From contig CALFXA010000036.1 in the NCBI GenBank assembly GCA_937928015.1, positions 1 to 12,169 of the forward strand: DNA of 12,169 bases, given 5' to 3'. Position numbers and translations under genes: made by a program. This stretch comes from an uncultured Anaerolineales bacterium. Its GTDB lineage: Bacteria; Chloroflexota; Anaerolineae; Anaerolineales; Villigracilaceae. Positions 1 through 7,200 of this stretch are shown piece by piece (the stretch's first letter is position 1; every line of letters starts with the position of its first letter). The notes under the pieces were generated by a model that was not told the DNA's origin, ran no database searches, and saw only the letters and a program-made list of their open reading frames with translations.

Positions 1-1
1 G

Positions 2-403
2 GTCAAGGCTGCCAGGGAGCAGATCTTCCTGCCGTTGGTACTGGACCTGACCCATCCCAGTCCCGCTTTGGGTTGGGCCAATCGTGAGCGCGATTCCTTC
101 GCCCAGCGCGGCCCCGCCGATCTGGTGCTGGCGCTGGCGGTCATCCACCACTTGGCTATCTCGAACAACGTCCCGCTGCCGCAACTGGCGGATTTCTTCG
201 CCGAAGCGGGCCAACGGCTGATCCTCGAATTCGTGCCCAAATCCGACAGCCAGGTGAAGAAGCTGCTCGCCACCCGCGCCGACATCTTCCCAGCCTACAC
301 TTTGGAGGGTTTCGAGGCGGCCTTTGCCCCTCGGTTCAAGATCCTGGAGAAGGCGGACCTTCGGGACTCCGAAAGAACCTTGTATTTTATGGAAGTTCGC
401 TGA
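2..403 (+). CDS. Class I SAM-dependent methyltransferase, C-terminal part (5' end outside window)
   Basis: The reading frame is open from base 2 to a TGA at 401-403, so this is the last 133 residues of a longer protein. The visible part begins in a strand (LPLVLDLTHPSP) followed by WANRERDSFAQRGPADLVLALAVIHHL. The DLVLALAVIHHL stretch fits the post-motif-II acidic strand of Rossmann-fold class I methyltransferases, where a consensus of the form D-hydrophobic-A-hydrophobic-HH is usual. The following LAISNNVPL and the strand RLILEFVPKSDSQ fit the later part of the same fold. The SAM-binding glycine motif would lie upstream and cannot be seen. The substrate is unknown. A downstream gene follows after 42 bases and has its own -10 box, so cotranscription is uncertain. 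The methyltransferase assignment is by motif and remembered similarity; the substrate class cannot be given. Confidence 0.75.
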   Translation, partial: VKAAREQIFLPLVLDLTHPSPALGWANRERDSFAQRGPADLVLALAVIHHLAISNNVPLPQLADFFAEAGQRLILEFVPKSDSQVKKLLATRADIFPAYTLEGFEAAFAPRFKILEKADLRDSERTLYFMEVR

Positions 404-412
404 TTTTTCTTG

Positions 413-418
413 TATAAT
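413..418 (+). promoter_or_regulatory. -10 box of the 446-1429 membrane-protein gene
   Basis: A perfect TATAAT lies 28 bases before the ATG at 446, giving a leader of about 20 bases. No good -35 hexamer is found at the usual distance. The preceding TG is directly adjacent to the box, without the one-base gap of a true extended -10. The call therefore rests on the -10 match and position only. Confidence 0.4.
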
Positions 419-445
419 CAAATCGTTACCGAAAAGGAGCCGATT

Positions 446-1429
446 ATGCAGATGCAGAATGTGTTGAATTTCCTGAAACGCCCAATTGTGATGGCAGTGT
501 TGGCGGCGATCGTGGGGATTGCGCTTGGCCTTGGGTGGGGCTGGGGGGTTGACCCCGTCAAGTTCGTGGATGCAACCCCCGCGTACCTGCGCGACGACCT
601 GCGCGAAGATTACCTGCGAATGACAATCGACTCCTTCCGAGTCAATGCGGACCAGAACCTGGCGGTCCAGCGCTGGCAGAGCCTCGGCCAATTTGGCCCT
701 GAACTGCTTCAGCGGGTCACTGCCAACCCGAAGAGTCTGGACCCGAATACCCTGACTGCCTTCACCCAACTGGCGAGTCAATTCCCGCCTGTGGCCGAGC
801 AGCCGACCACCTCCATGAGCGGATTGATCTTGAGTATTGCCCTGATCGCCTTGCTGGCAGTGGCGGTGGCGGGCGGATTTATCTTCCTGCGCCGTCTGCT
901 TGCCAAGAATGGCGGCGGCGAGCCGACTGTCTCGATGCAGGCCATGGAAGCCAGCCGCAACGCCGAGCGGACCGACTTCGAGGGCTTGGGCCTGGCTCCG
1001 CCAATTACCCAGGTCATGACCACTTACATGCTCGGCGACGACCTGTATGACGAGTCCTTCAGCATCGACACGCAAGGCGGCGAGTTCCTCGGCGAATACG
1101 GCGTGGGCGTCTCCGAGACCGTCGGCGTGGGCGACCCGAAGAAGGTCACCGCGTTGGAGGTCTGGCTGTTCGATAAGAACGACATCAAGACGGCAACCAA
1201 GGTGTTGATGAGCGAACACGCCTTCAACGACCAGAACCTGCGCAGCCGCCTCGAACCCAAGGGTGAGCTGGTGCTGGTCGAGCCGCACAAGCAGATCATC
1301 CTCGAAACCGAGACCCTGCAACTGCTGGCCACCGTCGCGGACCTGCAATATGGTCAGGCTGCGCCTGCTGGCAACAGTTACTTCGAGCGCTTGACCCTCG
1401 AACTGGCCATCTGGCCCAAAGGCGGATAG
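446..1429 (+). CDS. Two-helix membrane protein of unknown function
   Basis: This encodes 327 residues. I chose the ATG at 446 because AAAAGGAG (432-439) sits six bases upstream; an in-frame TTG at 410 would lie before the -10 box. Two hydrophobic segments are visible, at about residues 13-33 (after K11-R12) and 124-148 (followed by RR at 149-150 and K154). Positive charges at both ends predict that the N-terminus and the C-terminal half are cytoplasmic, with residues 34-123 as an external mostly helical loop rich in acidic and polar residues. The cytoplasmic part (about 185-327) is mixed alpha/beta, with a Gly- and Asp-rich stretch (GGEFLGEYGVGVSETVG) and strands such as VTALEVWLFD and GELVLVEP. 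I recognise no catalytic motif. It is probably a lineage-restricted family. The gene ends 15 bases before a strong terminator and is likely monocistronic or the last gene after the methyltransferase. Confidence 0.88.
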   Translation: MQMQNVLNFLKRPIVMAVLAAIVGIALGLGWGWGVDPVKFVDATPAYLRDDLREDYLRMTIDSFRVNADQNLAVQRWQSLGQFGPELLQRVTANPKSLDPNTLTAFTQLASQFPPVAEQPTTSMSGLILSIALIALLAVAVAGGFIFLRRLLAKNGGGEPTVSMQAMEASRNAERTDFEGLGLAPPITQVMTTYMLGDDLYDESFSIDTQGGEFLGEYGVGVSETVGVGDPKKVTALEVWLFDKNDIKTATKVLMSEHAFNDQNLRSRLEPKGELVLVEPHKQIILETETLQLLATVADLQYGQAAPAGNSYFERLTLELAIWPKGG

Positions 1430-1444
1430 TCCCTCCTTGAAATG

Positions 1445-1478
1445 AAAATCGCCCGACGAAAGTCGGGCGATTTTTTTT
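1445..1478. terminator. Bidirectional intrinsic terminator between convergent genes
   Basis: A 13-bp perfect stem (1445-1457 paired with 1462-1474) closes a GAAA tetraloop and is followed on the + strand by eight T residues (1471-1478). On the - strand the same stem ends in a TTTT tract, so it can also end the greA transcript. It lies in the 51-base gap between the two convergent stop codons. Confidence 0.93.
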
Positions 1479-1480
1479 GT

Positions 1481-1948
1481 TTATTCGATCTTCAAGATTT
1501 TGAACTTGATCTTGCCACCTGGGGCCTCGGCCTCGGCCACATCCCCGACCTTCTTGTCGAGCAGGGCGCGGCCGATGGGCGACTCGTGCGAGATGCGGCC
1601 GTTGCGCGGGTCCGCCTCGGTGGGGCCGACCAGGTGATAGGTTTCGGGTGGATAGTCCTCTTCCTGGATGGTGACGTGCGAGCCGATGGAGACCACATCG
1701 CGGTTGGCGGTCTTCTCGATGATGACGGCGCTGCGCAGGATGGACTCGATCTCCTGGATGCGACCTTCGAGAAAGCCCTGATCCTCCTTGGCCTTGTGGT
1801 AATCAGCATTCTCGGAAAGGTCGCCCATCTGGATGGCCGAGCGCAATCGCTGAGATAGTTCCTCGCGGCGCGGACCAGTCAGTTCGGCCAGTTCGGCTTT
1901 CAGTTTGGCTTCCCCTTCGGGGGTCAGATAAGATTGTTGTTGGGTCAT
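1481..1948 (-). CDS. greA: Transcription elongation factor GreA
   Basis: This is a 155-residue protein, close to the usual length of about 158. GreA enters the secondary channel of RNA polymerase and stimulates cleavage of backtracked RNA, rescuing arrested complexes. The N-terminal antiparallel coiled coil spans about residues 8-75, and its tip carries the family signature MGDLSENADY at 41-50. D43 and E46 match the acidic residues known to act at the polymerase Mg site. The C-terminal FKBP-like domain includes GSHVTIQEED, the conserved SPIGRALLDKKVGD and a terminal strand KIKFKILKIE. The ATG has GAGG five bases upstream. It begins only 17 bases after the dgt stop, so the two genes are probably cotranscribed. 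A convergent terminator follows just past the TAA. I see nothing unusual in the sequence. Confidence 0.98.
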   Translation of the reverse strand: MTQQQSYLTPEGEAKLKAELAELTGPRREELSQRLRSAIQMGDLSENADYHKAKEDQGFLEGRIQEIESILRSAVIIEKTANRDVVSIGSHVTIQEEDYPPETYHLVGPTEADPRNGRISHESPIGRALLDKKVGDVAEAEAPGGKIKFKILKIE

Positions 1949-1965
1949 GGTTGCCTCAATGTCTC

Positions 1966-3117
1966 CTAGGGTTTCTCGCCCGGGTTGAACAGTTTTTCAT
2001 ATTCTTCGATGGCATAGCGGTCGGTCATGCCTGCAATGTAGTCGCAGATGGTGCGCTCCAGTCCGCGTTTGTCGATCATCTTCTGGACGTGGTCGGGCAG
2101 GATGGCGGGCTCGGCGCGATAGGCGTTGAATAGGTCTGTGATGTTGCGCTCGGCCTTGACCTGCATGCGGACCACGCGGTAGTGGCGGTACAACTTGGCG
2201 TACAGGAAGTCCTTCAATTCGCGGTGACGACGCTGCATATCCTCGCTGTAGCCGATGACGTTGTGCTTCAGCTTTTGGATGTCGAGCGGCGACTTGACCG
2301 CACTCTCGCGCAGACGCGCATCCGTGGCTTCGACCATGTCCGTGACCATCAGCCCCACCAGGTGACGGATCATGCGGTGGCGCTCCATGTCGCTCAGGAT
2401 CGGCCCGTTCCAGTTGAAGGTCTCGCGCAGAATCTCCCACAGGGCGATGCCGTCCAGCATGTGCGGGGTAATCATGCCCGAGCGCAGACCGTCGTCGAGG
2501 TCGTGGGGGGTATAGGCCAACTCGTCGGCTACGTTGGCGATCTGCGTCTCCAGGTTGCCGCGTAGGTCAGGGCCGAAGTCGCGGGCGTCCGAGATGTCGT
2601 ACTCCGACTCGTGCTTGACCATGCCCTCGCGCACTTCCCAACTCAGGTTCAGGCCGGGGAACTCAGGGTAGCGCTGTTCGAGTTCCGTCACGATGCGCAG
2701 CGATTGCTTGTTGTGGTCGAAACCACCGAAATCCTTCATCAGCCGCGCCAGTGCCACTTCACCCGAATGGCCGAAGGGGGAGTGGCCGAGGTCGTGAGCC
2801 AGACAAATGGTTTCCACCAGGTCTTCGTTGCCGCCCAACGCCCGCGCCAGAGTCCGCCCGATCTGGGCCACCTCGATAGTGTGAGTCAGCCGCGTGCGGA
2901 AGTAATCGCCCTCGAAGTTGATGAAGACCTGCGTCTTGTATTCCAGGCGGCGGAAGGCTGTGGTGTGAATGATACGGTCGCGGTCCCGCTGGAAGGCCGT
3001 GCGATGCTCGGGTTCGTGGTCGAGATGGGCGCGGCCCTTCGAGTCCTTGCTGCGCATCCCGTACGGCGCAAGGCTTTTATCCTCGATCTCTTCCAATTGC
3101 TGGCGAGTGAATAACAT
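1966..3117 (-). CDS. dgt: dGTP triphosphohydrolase-like HD-domain protein
   Basis: This is a 383-residue protein of the dNTPase branch of the HD superfamily, which hydrolyses dNTPs to the deoxynucleoside and tripolyphosphate. Visible family features are RTAFQRDRDRIIHTTAFRRLEYKTQVF (written here as R39 to F65), then FRTRLTHTIEVAQIGR with metal ligand H79. After these come LAHDLGHSPFGHSGE with H108-D109, H112 and H117, and a later NVADELAYTPHDLDDG that supplies the distal Asp ligand region. It is shorter than E. coli Dgt (about 505 residues) and matches the shorter, Dgt-like type common in Gram-positives and Chloroflexota. The ATG at 3117-3115 has only a weak GAGA-type ribosome site, but the next residues fit the family N-terminus. 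No clear promoter lies between it and tRNA-Leu, so readthrough from the tRNA promoter may supply transcription. Its in-cell substrate is unverified. Confidence 0.96.
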   Translation of the reverse strand: MLFTRQQLEEIEDKSLAPYGMRSKDSKGRAHLDHEPEHRTAFQRDRDRIIHTTAFRRLEYKTQVFINFEGDYFRTRLTHTIEVAQIGRTLARALGGNEDLVETICLAHDLGHSPFGHSGEVALARLMKDFGGFDHNKQSLRIVTELEQRYPEFPGLNLSWEVREGMVKHESEYDISDARDFGPDLRGNLETQIANVADELAYTPHDLDDGLRSGMITPHMLDGIALWEILRETFNWNGPILSDMERHRMIRHLVGLMVTDMVEATDARLRESAVKSPLDIQKLKHNVIGYSEDMQRRHRELKDFLYAKLYRHYRVVRMQVKAERNITDLFNAYRAEPAILPDHVQKMIDKRGLERTICDYIAGMTDRYAIEEYEKLFNPGEKP

Positions 3118-3140
3118 GCCGTCTCGCTTTCAGATGAAAA

Positions 3141-3185
3141 TGTCATTGCGAGGACACGGTTCTCATGAAACGGCTCGCAATGACA
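3141..3185. repeat. Short palindromic repeat element with 12-bp perfect terminal arms
   Basis: TGTCATTGCGAG (3141-3152) is the exact reverse complement of CTCGCAATGACA (3174-3185), with a 21-base centre that can itself pair partly. This arm sequence resembles the short dispersed TGTCATTGCGAG palindromes that I recall from many bacterial genomes, including Chloroflexota; only one copy is in this window. Read on the - strand, the hairpin lies 9 bases past the tRNA-Leu 3' end and is followed by TTTTC. It could therefore also work as a weak terminator or processing structure between tRNA-Leu and dgt. Confidence 0.75.
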
Positions 3186-3194
3186 TGGATGAAG

Positions 3195-3278
3195 TGGGGC
3201 GAGAGGGGGTCGAACCCTCACGGTATCTCTACCGGCGGATTTTAAGTCCGCTGCGTCTGCCGATTCCGCCATCGCCCC
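3195..3278 (-). tRNA. tRNA-Leu(UAA)
   Basis: This is an 84-nt class II tRNA. The acceptor arms GGGGCGA and TCGCCCC pair fully, with discriminator A at 3195. The anticodon stem GCGGA/TCCGC encloses the loop CTTAAAA, giving anticodon TAA. The long variable arm CGGTA-GAGA-TACCG and the T arm GAGGG-TTCGACC-CCCTC are both intact. The 3' CCA is not encoded (the next bases are CTT), so it must be added by tRNA nucleotidyltransferase. The gene lies between the YwaF-type gene and dgt, all leftward, and has its own near-consensus promoter. Confidence 0.98.
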
Positions 3279-3287
3279 GGCAGGATA

Positions 3288-3315
3288 ATTCTACCCGAAG
3301 GAAGGATTCCGTCAA
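3288..3315 (-). promoter_or_regulatory. Promoter of tRNA-Leu (possibly also dgt-greA)
   Basis: On the - strand, TTGACG (3315-3310) and TAGAAT (3293-3288) are separated by 16 bases; each matches five of six consensus positions. The predicted start falls about two or three bases before the mature tRNA 5' end at 3278, leaving almost no 5' leader. The lack of another promoter before dgt suggests that some transcripts continue into dgt and greA. Confidence 0.8.
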
Positions 3316-3346
3316 GATGGTTGAGGACGATACAGCTTGATTCCGT

Positions 3347-4084
3347 TTAATCGGAGGCAGCCATCTGTCGAGCCGCCCGCCAATCCTTGATTGCAAAGGG
3401 CAGGTACAGCAAAAGGAAACAGGCCACGCCGAGGGCCTCCATGTAGAGGATGTACACGGGCCAATCGGGCAGCAGGTCCAGCAGGCTGGGCGTGGACGGG
3501 CGTCCGTTGATCATCAGGTAGTTCGAGCCAATGGCGCGGTTGATGAAGAACACGATCACCATGTACACGTTCATCCAGAAGGCCACACGCAGCAGTGACT
3601 TCCAGGTCGGGCGGAAGCCCTCCACAGCGGTCATGTAAATGGCGGCGGTGACGATCAGTCCGTGCGAAATGAAGGTCTGGAAGAAGCGGAAGTGGGGATA
3701 GCCATAGATGCCGAGGTCGGGGGTCAGCAGGGCCTGGAGTGCGCCGCTGATGCCGATCAGGTAGGCAAACTCGTAGATGCGGTAATTCTTCGTTACCAGC
3801 ATGAGCGCGCCCACCCATACCAGCACGCTGCACAGATGCAGCGGCAGCATGGTCTGGATGGTCCACTTGCCGACGGCGTAATTCCAGATATGCCAGCCGA
3901 ATTCATTGGCCCACAGGATGATCGCCATCGTCCAGCGGACTCGTGCGAGGGTGCGCTCATCCGCGCCTTTGAAGCGCAGCAGGAACAGGTTCAATAGCAC
4001 GATGACCAGCAGCGCGGCCAGGTGCGTAGGCCCGAACAATTCGAACGCAGGGCCTGGATAATCGCCAGTGAAAAATTGTCCCAT
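3347..4084 (-). CDS. YwaF/TIGR02206-family integral membrane protein
   Basis: This encodes 245 residues with six or seven hydrophobic helices, at roughly 20-37, 50-68, 80-97, 104-121, 135-153, 163-184 and 209-231. Family-type conserved motifs are visible: LPLHLCS at 80-86, GALQALLTPDL ending at 124, and HFRFFQTFISHG at 131-142. A late NYLMINGRPS followed by LLDLLPDWPVYIL is also present. These fit the YwaF (TIGR02206) family of unknown function. The conserved His and Arg residues near membrane boundaries suggest a shared chemistry or ligand site, but no activity is known to me. The ATG has GGGAGG six bases upstream. The gene is divergent from the large protein at 4225 and is followed by the tRNA-Leu promoter 32 bases after its stop, so it is probably its own unit. 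No strong terminator is seen after it. Confidence 0.9.
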   Translation of the reverse strand: MGQFFTGDYPGPAFELFGPTHLAALLVIVLLNLFLLRFKGADERTLARVRWTMAIILWANEFGWHIWNYAVGKWTIQTMLPLHLCSVLVWVGALMLVTKNYRIYEFAYLIGISGALQALLTPDLGIYGYPHFRFFQTFISHGLIVTAAIYMTAVEGFRPTWKSLLRVAFWMNVYMVIVFFINRAIGSNYLMINGRPSTPSLLDLLPDWPVYILYMEALGVACFLLLYLPFAIKDWRAARQMAASD

Positions 4085-4157
4085 GTGGAGCCTCCCGAGA
4101 ACGGATTTGAAAGATTAAACCCTATTTTCTCACACGAGACACGACCCGACCGTGGTT

Positions 4158-4166
4158 TGGTAGAAT
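4158..4166 (+). promoter_or_regulatory. Extended -10 promoter of the 4225-7677 gene
   Basis: TGGTAGAAT is an extended -10 element (TGn followed by five of six TATAAT positions). The sequence 17 bases upstream (4138-4143) is not a -35 match, which is common when TGn is present. The predicted start is near 4173, leaving a leader of about 50 bases that begins with the palindrome at 4172-4193. Confidence 0.65.
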
Positions 4167-4171
4167 AAACC

Positions 4172-4193
4172 CATTCATCCGCACGGATGGATG
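4172..4193. promoter_or_regulatory. Operator-like palindrome at the predicted transcription start
   Basis: The 22 bases CATTCATCCG-CA-CGGATGGATG form an inverted repeat with one mismatch (T4175 opposite G4190); the core CATCCG-CA-CGGATG is perfect. It begins about six bases after the extended -10, the usual place for a repressor site. In RNA it could fold into a hairpin, and the following ATTTTCATTTTT tract would also allow a weak attenuator. No regulator gene is present nearby, so the binding protein is unknown. Confidence 0.45.
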
Positions 4194-4224
4194 CGATTTT
4201 CATTTTTCGTCAGGATACCACTCC

Positions 4225-7200
4225 ATGAACCAGCCTGCCCGCAAGATCCTCATCGGCGATACGCCTCAAAAGCTGCCCTCGACCACGGTCGAGGGCGTTT
4301 ATGTCACCCTGTTGGGAGAAACCTTCTATCAGATCAGGAATTATGACGCGCTCGAACCGTTCTTCATGAGCATCGTCAGCAGTTCGGATCACTGGCTTTT
4401 CATCTCGTCCAGCGGCGGCCTGACTGCGGGCCGTGTCAACGCGGAACGGGCACTCTTCCCCTATTACACCGAAGACAAGCTGACCGAGAACAGCGAGAAC
4501 ACGGGGGGCAAGTCCATTCTCCTGGTCACGCGTGGCGGTCAGACCTGGCTGTGGGAGCCGTTCTCCGCCCGACAGCGTGGGCAGTGCGTCACCGAACGCA
4601 ATCTGTATAAGAACGTCCCAGGCACGGCCCTGGTCTTCGAAGAGATCAACCGTGACTTGGGGCTGACGGTCCGCTACGCCTGGCGTACCGGTGAGCAGTT
4701 CGGTTTCGTCAAGACGGCCTGGCTGGTCAACGACCTCGATACCGCCTGCCAGGTGGAGTTGTTGGATGGCTTGCAAAATCTCCTGCCCGCCAATGTCACC
4801 TCGCAGACGCAAAACACCTTCAGCTGCCTGCTGGATGGCTACAAACGCAGCGAACTGGACCCGCAGGCTGGCCTCGGCATCTTTGCTCTTAACTCCACTC
4901 TCACCGATCTGGCCGAGCCGAGCGAGTCCCTGCTGGCGACGACCGTCTTTCAGGTCGGCTTGGATGCGGACCGCTACCTGCTCTCGTCGCTGCAACTGGA
5001 CAAGTTCCGCGCGGGCTGGGAGGTCGAACCCGAAGCGGAGATCCGCGGTCGACGCGGGGCGTACTTCGTCCACGCGGACCTGGGGCTGGCTCCGCACGAG
5101 GAGCGGAGTTGGCATCTGGTGGCCGACGTCCACCAGGACGCGGCTGCCATCGTCAGGACCTTGAATCGCCTCAAGGGTGAGTCTGCCGCTCTGGGTCGAG
5201 AGATCGAACAGGACATCGCAGAGAACACCGCGCGCCTGCGCCAGATTGTCGCCAGTGCAGATGGGTTGCAGGTGTCCGCCGATCCGCTTTGCACATCGCA
5301 CCATTTCGCCAACGTCATGTTCAACGTCATGCGCGGTGGAGTCTTCGCCGACCAATACGGATTCGAGAAAGCCGATTTCGTCGAGTTTGTATCCACGCAT
5401 CATCGCGCCTTGCTGGAAACACACGCCGCCTTCTTCGATAACCTTCCGTCTCATTGTCAGATCGCCGAGTTGCAAACGCGTGCCCAGGCCTCGGGCTCCG
5501 CGGACCTGGTCCGCTTGAGTTACATGTATCTTCCACTCACCTTCAGCCGCCGCCACGGCGATCCCAGCCGACCCTGGAATCGATTCTCCATCAGCCTCAA
5601 AAACGCTGACGGTTCGCGGCGGCTCGACTTCGAAGGCAACTGGCGCGACATCTTCCAGAACTGGGAGGCCCTGGCTTATTCCTATCCCGAATATGTCGAG
5701 GGGATGATCTTCACCTTCCTGTCTGCCACTACTGCCGACGGCTACAACCCTTACCGCATCACGCGCGCTGGTCTCGATTGGGAGATTCCCGAGCCAGGCA
5801 ACCCCTGGGCCAATATCGGCTATTGGAGCGATCACCAGATCATTTACCTGCAAAAGTTGATGGAGCTCAGCGTCAAGTTCCACCCTGGCCGACTCCGCGC
5901 CAGCCTGGAGCAGCCCATCCTCAGCTACGCTGACGTCCCGTATCGCATCAAGCCTTTTGCGGACTTGCAGAAGGATCCCTATAACTCCATCGGGTTCGAC
6001 CATGCCCTCGAAAAGGAAATCGAGTCGCGGGTCAAAACGCGCGGCACGGATGGTAAGCTGGTCTGCCGTCCCGATGGACAGGTGTTGCATCATTCCCTGG
6101 CGGAAAAACTCCTTAGCCTGCTGCTCGCCAAACTGGTCAACTTCGTCCCCGAGGGCGGCATCTGGATGAACACCCAGCGCCCTGAGTGGAACGACGCCAA
6201 CAACGCCCTGGTAGGCAAGGGGCTGTCGGTGGTCACGCTGGGCTATCTACGCCGCTACGTCGCGTTCTGCCGCGACCTGTTTGCCCAGGAAACGCCCGCG
6301 TCCATGCAGGTCAGCGCGGAGATCGTGCAACTCCTTGCGCAGATTGTCGCCGTGTTGGAGCGCTTCCAGCCGCAACTGGCTGCCTCTTTTGATGACACCC
6401 AGCGTCGCACCATGCTCGAAGCCCTGGGTGAGGCAGGAAGCACCTTCCGCTGGGGCTATTACAAGAACGGATTCTCTGGGCAGTTGACTTCGCTCTCTGG
6501 CACGGATGTGTTGTCCTTCCTTGACCTTGTCCAGCGTTACATCGAACATTCCTTGCGCGCCAACCGTCGCAGCGACCATCTGTATCATGCCTATAATATC
6601 CTGCACCTCGATCAGGAGCTTGCCAAAGTCGGCTATTTGTATGAGATGCTTGAAGGTCAAGTTTCTATTCTGTCGTCAGGGATGCTGACAGGTGAGGAGG
6701 CGTTGTCCCTGCTGGACAGCTTGCGCCACTCCGCCCTGTATCGCGCCGACCAGCATTCCTACATCCTCTATCCCGACAAGGTCCTGCCAGGCTTCCTGCA
6801 AAAGAACAGTCTGACCGAAGAGCAACTGTGTGGACTGCATCTGCCCGCTGCTCTGGCCGAGGCGCGAGAAACTTCCCTGTTCATCCGAGATACGGATGGC
6901 GGCTTCCACTTTAGCGGACACCTGCGCAACGGAAAGGATGTCCGCCGCGCGTTGGAAGCGCTCAAGCGTCAGCCACAGTTTGCCGAACTGGTTGAAGTGG
7001 AAGGAGAACAGATCTCCGCTCTGTTCGAGACGGTTTTTCGTCACAGCGAGTTCACCGGGCGTTCAGGCACCTTCTTCGCCTACGAAGGATTGGGTAGCAT
7101 CTACTGGCACATGGTATCCAAGTTGTTGTTGGCGGTTCAGGAAATTGCCCTGCGTTACCAGGATGCGCCCTTTGCGCCGCGTTTGGTTGAAGCGTATCGC

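Noticed and set aside
1442..1858. A + strand open frame opposite greA
   Set aside because: It starts inside the terminator hairpin, overlaps greA almost fully and shows no domain; greA is unambiguous.
2886..3340. Short open frames on both strands crossing tRNA-Leu, with peptide stretches such as GREGVEPSRYLY and MAESADAADLKSAG
   Set aside because: These are the familiar false translations of a tRNA-Leu gene and continue into the opposite or shifted frame of dgt.
4210..6093. A 627-codon open frame antisense to the large GH94-like gene
   Set aside because: It lies wholly on the opposite strand of a well-supported gene, has no recognisable motif or ribosome site, and such long antisense frames are common opposite GC-rich genes. 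Ribosome profiling would be needed to revive it.
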